Positions 1-6,711 of a stretch of 64,000 nt of DNA are shown piece by piece (the first letter of the stretch is position 1; the number at the start of each line of letters is the position of its first letter). The position numbers were made by a program, and so were the translations under genes. The notes under the pieces are model-generated. The model was not told the DNA's origin. It was given only the letters and a program-made list of their open reading frames with translations, and did not search any database. Where the stretch lies: NCBI GenBank assembly GCA_902363455.1, contig CABJAC010000004.1, positions 124,001 to 188,000 on the forward strand. The letters run 5' to 3'. The DNA comes from Caryophanales bacterium. GTDB lineage: Bacteria > Bacillota > Bacilli > Exiguobacteriales > Exiguobacteriaceae.

Positions 1-624
1 ATATACCCGATTTGATGTCGCAATCGCCCCTTGGCGTAACTGAACTTCGGCAATTGCCTGTTCCGTCTGCGGATCGGTGATTGCAACCTTCCACGGTTGT
101 GTATCCGACCAGACGATGACATCGCCTCCCGCCTCAATCAAACCACGCGGTTGTTTTTTTCGTAACCGTTGTGCCGCGAGCATCGCCGCCGCACCTTTTC
201 CGATGCCGCCTAAATCAATCGCGCCGTGACTCACTCGTGTCACGTCGCATCCTTCAATCACAAACGGACTGCTCTCGGGTGGGGCTTCGATCCTGAATGA
301 TTCAACGGCGCGTTGGAATGGAAACGAGCGGTCGTATCCATTTGCCTGTTGCTGTTCCAGTAAAAAGGGCGAAAAATACTGCTCCGTCTGTTCAAAGTAA
401 CGAATTGCACGTTGCAATAAGCGTGCAAGCGGTAACGAGACACTGAGCGATTCTCCGACCATCAGACCATTTAATCGACTGACCTCACTCGCCGGATCAA
501 ATCGTGACCATTGACGGTCGACATATTGAAAAAATTGTTGGATGGTTTTCCATTCGTCCTCTGTGATCGGTTGATCGGTGACGAACCGAATGGTGTTATG
601 CATCGCATACAACTGACGATTCAT
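1..624 (-). CDS. apbE: FAD:protein FMN transferase ApbE (partial, C-terminus outside window)
   Basis: ApbE proteins move FMN from FAD onto a Thr/Ser of extracytoplasmic redox proteins. Reading leftward from an ATG at 624, 208 codons are open to the window edge without a stop; the family is usually about 300 residues, so roughly a third is missing. The conserved stretch DLGGIGKG (about residue 140) and the AGGDV motif after it are the family signature. No signal peptide is obvious. The start is fixed by an AGGAGG site that lies at the 3' end of the upstream gene, 13 nt away, so the two are one operon. Operon promoter and likely control are described at 989-1006. Confidence 0.88.
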   Translation of the reverse strand, partial: MNRQLYAMHNTIRFVTDQPITEDEWKTIQQFFQYVDRQWSRFDPASEVSRLNGLMVGESLSVSLPLARLLQRAIRYFEQTEQYFSPFLLEQQQANGYDRSFPFQRAVESFRIEAPPESSPFVIEGCDVTRVSHGAIDLGGIGKGAAAMLAAQRLRKKQPRGLIEAGGDVIVWSDTQPWKVAITDPQTEQAIAEVQLRQGAIATSNRVY

Positions 625-637
625 TCCGATTCACCTC

Positions 638-943
638 CTATTTCGAATGACTGGACTGTCCGTCACTTCCACCGCTCGGCTGTTCAAAACCGGATGTTTC
701 GTTGCTCTGCCACCCTTCATCATCGTCCTCCTCATAACTGTCCTCATCTGATTCACCCCACTCATCGTCATCACCTTGCGACGGCTGACTTGGAATCGTC
801 GTTTCATCGAAATAGGAATCGCCTGTATTAACGGGGTTCGTCGGCTGATCATTCGAAGCGACACTCAATTGACCGATTGCAAGACCTAAAAAGACACTGC
901 TGCTCAGACCAACAATCCACTTCGCAAATGGTTTTGGTTTCAT
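638..943 (-). CDS. Small exported acidic low-complexity protein
   Basis: 101 residues. An N-terminal hydrophobic segment (about residues 9-30) works as a signal peptide or membrane anchor. The rest is almost entirely Asp, Glu, Ser, Gly and Gln, with acidic runs at about residues 55-78. I do not recognise a family. It sits directly upstream of apbE with 13 nt between them. It could be an extracytoplasmic partner or flavinylation substrate, but no clear flavinylation motif is visible, so that is only suggestion. An alternative is a metal- or calcium-binding sensor for the divergent two-component system. Confidence 0.75.
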   Translation of the reverse strand: MKPKPFAKWIVGLSSSVFLGLAIGQLSVASNDQPTNPVNTGDSYFDETTIPSQPSQGDDDEWGESDEDSYEEDDDEGWQSNETSGFEQPSGGSDGQSSHSK

Positions 944-988
944 TGTCCCTGCTCCTCTCGTTTCCTGTTATCTTTACTGTATCGATAA

Positions 989-1006
989 AAACTGACAACT
1001 AGCTGA
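989..1006 (-). promoter_or_regulatory. Predicted response-regulator operator/promoter for the acidic protein-apbE operon
   Basis: Read on the minus strand this is TCAGCTAGTTGTCAG plus TTT, about 46-63 nt before the start at 943. The same core, TCAGCTA-NN-TGTCAG, lies in the same orientation 53-70 nt before the gene at 2972. In both places the octamer TACAGTAA follows exactly 25 nt after the first T of the core. A second half copy, GACAACT, repeats at 994-1000 and 1008-1014, which could serve the divergent regulator gene. Confidence 0.6.
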
Positions 1007-1054
1007 TGACAACTGTGGGATAATAAGAAAAACAACGGGACAGGGGGAATGAGA

Positions 1055-1732
1055 ATGCGTGTCTTGATCGCAGAAGATGATGAACGTCTAGCTAAAATGT
1101 TACGCCTTCATCTTGAACGCGCCGGTTACCAGGTGGATGTCGCCCATGACGGGGTAACCGCCATCGAACAGTGTCAGACGTTTCGTTATGATTTGCTTGT
1201 CCTCGACTGGATGATGCCGTATAAAAGTGGCATTGAAGTGGCAACCGAGTTGCGGGGGGAGCGTTTCGAGGGCGGTATCCTGATGTTGACGGCACGCGAT
1301 ACGGAAATTGATTTGGTCCACGGACTCGATAGCGGCGCCGATGATTATCTCGTCAAACCGTTTCAGGCAAACGAGCTGTTAGCCAGACTCCGTGCCCTGA
1401 GCCGCCGTCAGAAAAAAGCATTCATCTCGATCGTTTCTTATCAAGAACTGGAACTGGATATCACGACGCAGACGATTTCCTATGCCCACCATCCCCTTGA
1501 TTTAACGCGCCGTGAGTTCGAGTTTTTATCCTTGTTGCTGCGTCGTCCGGAACAGGTCATGGGGCGGGAATTGATCATTGAAATCGTCTGGGGCATCGGG
1601 GCCGATATTACTGACAATGCGCTCGATGCACTTGTTCGGCTTGTCCGCAAAAAACTGGATGCAGCAGGTGCACCTTCCTTGATCAAAACCGTCCGCGGTT
1701 TCGGCTACCGGCTCGGTGATCCACATGCTTGA
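1055..1732 (+). CDS. OmpR-family response regulator
   Basis: 225-residue DNA-binding response regulator: receiver domain in the first ~120 residues (acidic pocket EDD near residue 8, phospho-acceptor Asp at about 51 in VLDWMM, conserved Lys in LVKPF) and a C-terminal winged helix ending in TVRGFGYRL. An ATG six bases earlier (1049) is possible, but the GGGGG ribosome site is only 2 nt from it and 8 nt from the ATG at 1055, so I prefer 1055. It overlaps the kinase gene by 8 nt. The matching operators at 989-1006 and 2902-2919 on both sides of the pair suggest it controls both flanking operons. Confidence 0.93.
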   Translation: MRVLIAEDDERLAKMLRLHLERAGYQVDVAHDGVTAIEQCQTFRYDLLVLDWMMPYKSGIEVATELRGERFEGGILMLTARDTEIDLVHGLDSGADDYLVKPFQANELLARLRALSRRQKKAFISIVSYQELELDITTQTISYAHHPLDLTRREFEFLSLLLRRPEQVMGRELIIEIVWGIGADITDNALDALVRLVRKKLDAAGAPSLIKTVRGFGYRLGDPHA

Positions 1733-2894
1733 GACGATCCGGAAACGCTTGACGTTATTGTTTAGCGGCACGTTTTTATTATTGTTGATTTTGATTTTAA
1801 TCGGGGTCTATTTTACGACCGCCCGGTTGCTGGATCAAACGGAGTTGAACCAATTAAAGTCGGTCTCGAATCGTGATCTGTTCGAGCGTATCGAACACGG
1901 GGAAGATCGTGTGATCCGGGATCCGATTTATTTTCAACTCTTTAATCCGGATGGGACGGAACGCTATACACGACTGCCCGACGACCTGCCAAAAGAACAT
2001 GTCCGAAAATTCCTGGATTCAAACAAAGTGACCGAAAAGATTTTTTCCGACGGTCAGCATTTTTTGCTTTATCAACGGACCAGTCCGGAAGGATCCACCC
2101 TTCTCTTGAAGGATATCTCCGCGACAGAAGATACGTTGGAACGGTTGATTGCTATGTTAGCCGGTATCACGCTTCTTTCGACTCTCGTCTTGATGGGAAT
2201 CAGCTATATCTTGGCCGGTCGTTCCGTCGTCCCCGTCCAACAAGCATTTGACCGGCAACGCCGATTTACGTCAGATGCTTCCCATGAACTACGGACTCCG
2301 CTGACGATTTTATACAGTGGAATCGAGTTACTCGAAACTGAACCGCTCAGCACGGAAGGACAGGCGATCTTATCGGATTTGAAAGCAGAGACGGCCTCGA
2401 TGCAATATTTAGTCTCTGATTTACTGTTGTTGGCCCGAGAAGGTCAACCCGGACCTACGAATCCAGTCGATTTGAGTACACTCGTCACGCAGACTTCTGA
2501 ACGTTTTAAACATACGTTAGTCAATCGGACATTGTCTTTAACTATCACACCTCATCTGTTTATCAAGGGAGACCCTAACCAATTGATTCGTTTGTTGACG
2601 ATTTTTTTAGAAAATGCAGCGGCCTACAGCGATTCTGATATTGAGGTTCAACTGCAGAACACGTCAACTCATGTTCAATTGATCATTGCCGATCAAGGAA
2701 TCGGCATTCCACCCGAAAATCAAGCTAAAATATTCGAACGTTTTTACCGTGGCGACCACTCTCGTCATGGTACCGGAACCGGTTTGGGTCTCGCCATCGC
2801 CAAATCCATTGCCGATGCTCACGAAGCTACTATCTTCGTTGAATCGACACCCCAAACAGGAACACGTTTCACGATTCTTTTTCCAATTCCTTGA
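1725..2894 (+). CDS. Sensor histidine kinase
   Basis: 389-residue membrane kinase. Two transmembrane segments (about 8-30 and 140-162) bracket a ~110-residue extracytoplasmic sensor region of no family I recognise. The dimerisation/phospho-acceptor box SHELRTPLT puts the His at residue 187; N, G1, F and G2 boxes follow (ENAAAYS, DQGIGIP, FERFYRGD, GTGLGLAI). The ATG at 1725 overlaps the regulator stop; an in-frame GTG at 1716 is the alternative. Cognate partner is clearly the regulator just upstream. The position between an ApbE operon and a DUF2231 gene suggests an envelope redox or stress signal, which is inference. Confidence 0.92.
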   Translation: MLETIRKRLTLLFSGTFLLLLILILIGVYFTTARLLDQTELNQLKSVSNRDLFERIEHGEDRVIRDPIYFQLFNPDGTERYTRLPDDLPKEHVRKFLDSNKVTEKIFSDGQHFLLYQRTSPEGSTLLLKDISATEDTLERLIAMLAGITLLSTLVLMGISYILAGRSVVPVQQAFDRQRRFTSDASHELRTPLTILYSGIELLETEPLSTEGQAILSDLKAETASMQYLVSDLLLLAREGQPGPTNPVDLSTLVTQTSERFKHTLVNRTLSLTITPHLFIKGDPNQLIRLLTIFLENAAAYSDSDIEVQLQNTSTHVQLIIADQGIGIPPENQAKIFERFYRGDHSRHGTGTGLGLAIAKSIADAHEATIFVESTPQTGTRFTILFPIP

Positions 2895-2901
2895 TGGACC
2901 G

Positions 2902-2919
2902 TCAGCTAACTGTCAGATA
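2902..2919 (+). promoter_or_regulatory. Predicted response-regulator operator/promoter for the DUF2231 gene
   Basis: TCAGCTAACTGTCAG followed by ATA, matching the site at 989-1006 in sequence, orientation and distance to the controlled gene. TACAGTAA follows at the same 25-nt spacing and a TATATT hexamer lies at 2938-2943. A site over the -35 region fits activation by an OmpR-type regulator. Confidence 0.6.
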
Positions 2920-2971
2920 ACCTCGTTACAGTAAGAGTATATTCTTATTACTGATCGAGGAGGTTTTTCAT

Positions 2972-3385
2972 ATGTTAGCTGGTGTACCGCTCCATCCATT
3001 ACTCGTCCACGCTCCAATCGCGCTGTTACTGTTTGCGACCGTTCTGTTGGTATTCAGTTTGAAATGGGTGCAGTTAAAATTATTTGTCCTAATCACTTTA
3101 TTTGCAGGTCTTCTGTCTGGTGTCGCCGCTTACTTATCCGGTGACGGCGCAGAAGAGTATGCAGAAACCAATCTCAGCAGTGTAACGCACGCTGCCATCG
3201 AGAATCATGAACACTTTGCGTTATTCAGCCTTGTCGCTTTTGGAATCGCGTTTGTCTTTTTGCTGCTTGGCTACCGTTCGAACAAAAAAACGATGCTCAT
3301 GTTGAGCCTGCTCGTCGCCGTCGTCGGAAGCGGTTTACTCGCTTATACCGGTCATCTCGGCGGACAAATGGTTTACGCCAAATAA
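2972..3385 (+). CDS. DUF2231 family membrane protein
   Basis: 137 residues with four predicted transmembrane helices (about 10-28, 36-54, 78-97, 107-127). The opening motif HPLLVHAPIALL is typical of DUF2231 proteins, in which conserved histidines may bind haem or metal. Its function is not established. It follows the histidine kinase by 77 nt but has its own operator/promoter, shared with the divergent apbE operon, so I place it in the same regulon. The AGGAGG site 8 nt upstream fixes the start. Confidence 0.8.
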   Translation: MLAGVPLHPLLVHAPIALLLFATVLLVFSLKWVQLKLFVLITLFAGLLSGVAAYLSGDGAEEYAETNLSSVTHAAIENHEHFALFSLVAFGIAFVFLLLGYRSNKKTMLMLSLLVAVVGSGLLAYTGHLGGQMVYAK

Positions 3386-3400
3386 TCAGATATTACAAAA

Positions 3401-3434
3401 AATGCCCTCCTATCTGTGGATAAGAGGGCATTTT
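3401..3434 (+). terminator. Rho-independent terminator, probably bidirectional
   Basis: Stem AATGCCCTC / GAGGGCATT (3401-3409 with 3424-3432), T-run after it and A-run before it, between convergent genes. The loop carries a consensus DnaA box on the minus strand (3415-3423). Confidence 0.85.
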
Positions 3435-3442
3435 AAATTCAC

Positions 3443-4675
3443 TTATTTACGATGGGCACGTCCTGGACGGCGGTTGTTCGAGCGGCGTGTATTGCCACGA
3501 CCTTCTGCAGGAGCCTTTGTTCCTTTGCTTTGATCATGTTGCGCACGAATCATCTCGTCCGATAACTCGACGACGATTGGTGTCACTTCGACCCCAAGTT
3601 CGCGTTCCATGTCGCGGAAACTCCGACCGTCTCTTGGTGTGACGATTGAGATCGCCACGCCGTCGTTCCCGGCACGTCCCGTCCGACCAATCCGGTGGAC
3701 GTAACTTTCGGCATCATCCGGTAAATCGTAGTTGAAGACGTGTGTGACACCCGTGACGTCAAGACCACGTGACGCAACATCCGTCGCGATCAAAAACGGT
3801 GTTTTGCCTTGGTAGAACTTCGCCATTGCCTTTTCACGTTTTCCTTGTGTCAAACCACCGTGCAATTCATCCGTCGGATATCCTTGCATCTGTAACTCTT
3901 CGTTCAGCTTGCTGACACGACGTTGTGTCCGGCAGAAGATGATGGCGGCATAAGGACGCATCTCGTCAAGCATCGTCCGAAGTGTCGCTTGTTTCCGGCG
4001 GTCTGTCGTTTCGACGACGAATTGTTCGATGGCATCAACCGTTACTTTTTCGGCTTCGACTTGGACTTCAATCGGATCACGGAGATACGTTTTTGCGAGT
4101 TGCTCGACTTTCGGTGGCATCGTCGCCGATAACATGACGAATTGACGATCAACAGGTGCTGCCGCGATGATATCTTCGATTTCCGGTAAAAATCCGATTT
4201 GCAGCATTTGATCGGCTTCATCCAAGACCAGCGTCTTCAGTTCACTCAAATCAAGTGTTCCCCGTCCGACATGATCTAAAATCCGACCTGGTGTCCCGAT
4301 GATGATTTGCGGCATCCGGCCGAGACGTTGGATTTGTTTGAACACATCTTGTCCACCATACACCGCAAGTGCACGGATGTCTTCCATGTTCCGGATCAAC
4401 TTGTGTGTTTCGTCTGCAATCTGACGCGCGAGTTCTCGTGTCGGTGCGACGATTAACGCTTGAACGGTTTTGCTCTCTAAATCGATTTGTTCGAGGATTG
4501 GTAATAAGAACGCAAGCGTCTTCCCTGTCCCGGTTTGTGCTTTTCCTATTAAGTCACGACCCGCCAGTAAATGCGGAATCGCCTGTTCCTGAATCGGTGT
4601 CGGTTGTTTAATGCCTTGTTTTTGTAATTTTTTCACCCATTGTTCTTGAATGTGTAATGCTTCAAATGTTGACAT
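3443..4675 (-). CDS. DEAD-box ATP-dependent RNA helicase
   Basis: 410 residues with the full SF2 set: Q motif (PTPIQEQAI), motif I AQTGTGKT (about 45-52), PTRELA, DEADQ, SAT, and motif VI HRIGRTGR near 330. The C-terminal ~35 residues are basic and Arg/Asn-rich, as in RNA-chaperone helicases of cold and stress responses. It is not an obvious CshA or CshB orthologue, so I give no symbol. The second DEAD-box gene in the window (51722-53167) is the DbpA type. The leader upstream holds three consensus DnaA boxes. The ATG at 4675 has AGGAGG 6 nt upstream. Confidence 0.93.
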   Translation of the reverse strand: MSTFEALHIQEQWVKKLQKQGIKQPTPIQEQAIPHLLAGRDLIGKAQTGTGKTLAFLLPILEQIDLESKTVQALIVAPTRELARQIADETHKLIRNMEDIRALAVYGGQDVFKQIQRLGRMPQIIIGTPGRILDHVGRGTLDLSELKTLVLDEADQMLQIGFLPEIEDIIAAAPVDRQFVMLSATMPPKVEQLAKTYLRDPIEVQVEAEKVTVDAIEQFVVETTDRRKQATLRTMLDEMRPYAAIIFCRTQRRVSKLNEELQMQGYPTDELHGGLTQGKREKAMAKFYQGKTPFLIATDVASRGLDVTGVTHVFNYDLPDDAESYVHRIGRTGRAGNDGVAISIVTPRDGRSFRDMERELGVEVTPIVVELSDEMIRAQHDQSKGTKAPAEGRGNTRRSNNRRPGRAHRK

Positions 4676-4691
4676 AGTATCCTCCTAAAAA

Positions 4692-4751
4692 TTATCCACA
4701 GAAAAAAGCTGTGGATAACCTGCTTCGAATCGACAAAAACAGTTATCCACA
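4692..4751. promoter_or_regulatory. DnaA-box cluster in the helicase leader
   Basis: Three perfect copies of TTATCCACA within 60 nt: 4692-4700 (+), 4710-4718 (minus) and 4743-4751 (+). The first two form an inverted repeat around an A-run. A TATACT extended -10 just upstream on the minus strand would put all three in the 5' untranslated leader of the DEAD-box gene. Exact 9-mers this dense are not expected by chance. Confidence 0.7.
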
Positions 4752-4777
4752 GCCGTGCTTTTACTAGTATACACAAT

Positions 4778-5077
4778 TTACGCGTTCATTGCTTCCTGTT
4801 TTAACTTTCGATCGAGTACAAATGTACCAAATGGAATGAACGAAGCGATAAAGGCAATCCCTGCTTTTACAAACGACCAACGGTATTTAAATTTAACGAC
4901 AGCTAACCATAATGCGTACATGACGAACAAGACACCGTGCAGGGCACCGACGATTGAAACGGCTTCCGGCATGCCCGCCATATATTTTAACGGCATCGCA
5001 ATCAACAACAAGACCAAAAATGAAATCCCCTCTAACACGGCAATCAATCGAAATTGACCTAACGTAGTTCCTAACAT
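4778..5077 (-). CDS. DUF3817 family membrane protein
   Basis: 99 residues with three hydrophobic helices (about 11-31, 42-62, 70-88). The pattern FRLIAVLEGISFLVLL followed by GALHGVLF is characteristic of DUF3817, a small integral membrane family of unknown function common in Bacillales. The start at 5077 has GGAG 7 nt upstream. It stands alone between the DnaA-box leader and the VOC dioxygenase. Confidence 0.82.
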   Translation of the reverse strand: MLGTTLGQFRLIAVLEGISFLVLLLIAMPLKYMAGMPEAVSIVGALHGVLFVMYALWLAVVKFKYRWSFVKAGIAFIASFIPFGTFVLDRKLKQEAMNA

Positions 5078-5154
5078 CCCGTCACTCCTTTTTCCTGTTT
5101 ACTTCCTTTAGTATACGGGACGTCGGCCAGTCTGTGACCTGTGTCACAGGATTG

Positions 5155-6120
5155 TCAGATTTCGAGCGGACGGAGCCGTGCTTCAATCTCTTGGCGCTTT
5201 GGCTCGAGGAATGGTGGAAGTGCCAATGTCTCGCCGAGCGTTTCGACCGATTCATCTGTCGCAAATCCAGGTGTATCCGTGGATAACTCAAATAAGATGT
5301 GGTTCGGTTCCCGGAAATAAAGCGCTTGGAAATAGTGGCGGTCGACCTTCCCCGAATTCGGCAGACGATACTGGTTGAGTCGTTCCACCCATAAATCATA
5401 CTCTGCGCTGTTCGGAACACGGAAGGCGACGTGATGGACACCACCACGACCCAAGCGTTCCCGGTCGAGATCCGGACGGGCTTCGAGATGTACCTCTGCC
5501 CCGATCCCGCCTTGTCCTGTCGAGTAGACTTCGATCTCTGCAAAATCACCGGCAAGCGACGGATAACTGCCGACTTTTTTAAAGCCCAGCACTTCTGTCA
5601 AGACGAGTGCTGTTGGTGCCGGATCATTGACAGTCAATGTTACGGCACCTAATCCGACGATGGCATGCTCCGCTGGAATTTCCTCATGTTTCCAAGGTAC
5701 ACCACCTGCGACACCTTGTTCCCCGTCTTCTGCGACGAGAATCAGCCGAGTGCCTTCTTGATCACGAAAAGCGAGTGTCTGCCGTCCTGCCCGTTCCACG
5801 ATGGCATCATGATCGATTCCTTGTGCTGTAAAACGCTCTGCCCAAAACTTGAGTGAATCCGACGTTTTGACACGGAGTGATGTCGAAGAAATACTCGAGG
5901 CACCGGGTACCCCCGTCCCTAGATGCGGGATATCAAAAAATGTCAGATCCGTTCCCGGATTGCCTTCAGCATCTCCGTAAAAAAGGTGATACGATGTCGT
6001 ATCGTCCTGATTGACGGTTTTTTTGATGAGACGCATCCCAAGAACTTGTGTATAAAATTGATAATTCCGCTCTGCCATTCCGGTTAAGATTGACACATGA
6101 TGAATACCGAGTAATTCCAT
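5155..6120 (-). CDS. VOC-family ring-cleaving dioxygenase (MhqO/MhqE-like)
   Basis: 321 residues made of two glyoxalase/VOC repeats, each opening with the metal-ligand pattern (IHHVSIL near residue 5; VHHVAFR near 205) and with EPNHILFELST supplying the downstream Glu. Such proteins are Fe/Mn extradiol-type dioxygenases induced by quinones and catechols in Bacillus. The start is set at 6120 (MELLGIHH), with AAAGGAC upstream; an upstream in-frame ATG at 6174 lies inside the operator palindrome and would add a non-homologous leader. Monocistronic. The palindrome at 6173-6196 suggests MhqR-type repression by electrophile-sensing MarR proteins. Confidence 0.88.
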   Translation of the reverse strand: MELLGIHHVSILTGMAERNYQFYTQVLGMRLIKKTVNQDDTTSYHLFYGDAEGNPGTDLTFFDIPHLGTGVPGASSISSTSLRVKTSDSLKFWAERFTAQGIDHDAIVERAGRQTLAFRDQEGTRLILVAEDGEQGVAGGVPWKHEEIPAEHAIVGLGAVTLTVNDPAPTALVLTEVLGFKKVGSYPSLAGDFAEIEVYSTGQGGIGAEVHLEARPDLDRERLGRGGVHHVAFRVPNSAEYDLWVERLNQYRLPNSGKVDRHYFQALYFREPNHILFELSTDTPGFATDESVETLGETLALPPFLEPKRQEIEARLRPLEI

Positions 6121-6172
6121 ATTTGTCACGTCCTTTTGGTTGTTTTTAATTTGTACCGTCAGTATATCGCAC

Positions 6173-6196
6173 AATTATCTTGAATTCAAGATAATT
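6173..6196. promoter_or_regulatory. 24-bp perfect palindrome, MhqR-like operator
   Basis: Perfect dyad whose core is ATCTTGAATTCAAGAT, 53 nt upstream of the dioxygenase start. It closely resembles the MhqR site of Bacillus subtilis (ATCTcgaattcgAGAT core), which controls the same class of genes. Identification rests on recalled consensus and target type. Confidence 0.65.
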
Positions 6197-6203
6197 ACTC
6201 ATT

Positions 6204-6233
6204 AAAAAAATCGCCCTTTCGAAAAAGGACGAT
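6204..6233 (-). terminator. Terminator of the cold-shock gene
   Basis: On the minus strand, an imperfect 10-bp stem (6210-6233) followed by a run of T (A-run at 6204-6210 on the plus strand). Confidence 0.7.
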
Positions 6234-6246
6234 TGAATAGTTAAGA

Positions 6247-6447
6247 TTAAAGTTTTACGACGTTAGCAGCTTGTGCTCCACGTGCGCCTTCAGTGATTTC
6301 GAATTCAACTTCTTGACCTTCGTCAAGTGATTTGAAACCTTCACCAGTGATTGCTGAGAAATGTACGAATACGTCTTCTCCGCCTTCAACTTCGATGAAA
6401 CCGAAACCTTTTTCTGCGTTAAACCATTTTACTTTACCTGTGTTCAT
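6247..6447 (-). CDS. Cold-shock protein (CspA family)
   Basis: 66-residue single CSD domain that binds single-stranded RNA/DNA. RNP1 (KGFGFI) and RNP2 (VFVHFS) motifs are intact and the protein ends in the usual AANVVKL. The start is the ATG at 6447 with GGAGG 8 nt upstream; an upstream in-frame ATG (6462) precedes the ribosome site and is rejected. A strong promoter at 6597-6626 implies a ~140-nt untranslated leader, the arrangement used for cold-regulated translation of csp genes. Confidence 0.96.
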   Translation of the reverse strand: MNTGKVKWFNAEKGFGFIEVEGGEDVFVHFSAITGEGFKSLDEGQEVEFEITEGARGAQAANVVKL

Positions 6448-6596
6448 GGGAACAACCTCCAAAAATAAATTACTTAATACATATGCACGGCATATGAAAG
6501 AAATTCATTATTGTCCCGAAATACATGGAGCGACGAAAAGATTGTTCGTGACGCAATGTGAATCAGTAGTGACAATAACAATATTAAGCTACCGTT

Positions 6597-6626
6597 AGTA
6601 TAGAATGATTGCGCTTTAAAAGTCAA
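6597..6626 (-). promoter_or_regulatory. Promoter of the cold-shock gene
   Basis: On the minus strand TTGACT (6626-6621) and TATACT (6602-6597) with 18 nt between. Transcription would start near 6590, leaving a ~140-nt leader without genes (6448-6590) that may act as an RNA thermosensor. Confidence 0.7.
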
Positions 6627-6669
6627 GTTGTCTGACCAATAAATTTCCATTTGATTCCACTTTTCACGT

Positions 6670-6701
6670 AAAAAAAACAGATTCGGAATGATCCGAACCT
6701 G
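6670..6701 (-). terminator. Terminator of the M6 protease gene
   Basis: Hairpin over 6678-6701 with a 4-nt loop (TCAT on the transcript strand), followed on the minus strand by eight T. Confidence 0.8.
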
Positions 6702-6711
6702 CTTCTGTTTC

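Noticed and set aside
5131..5150. CTGTGAC/GTCACAG hairpin as terminator of the dioxygenase gene
   Set aside because: Short stem without a T-run on either strand.
5277..5285. CGTGGATAA as a DnaA box
   Set aside because: One mismatch from consensus and inside the dioxygenase coding sequence.
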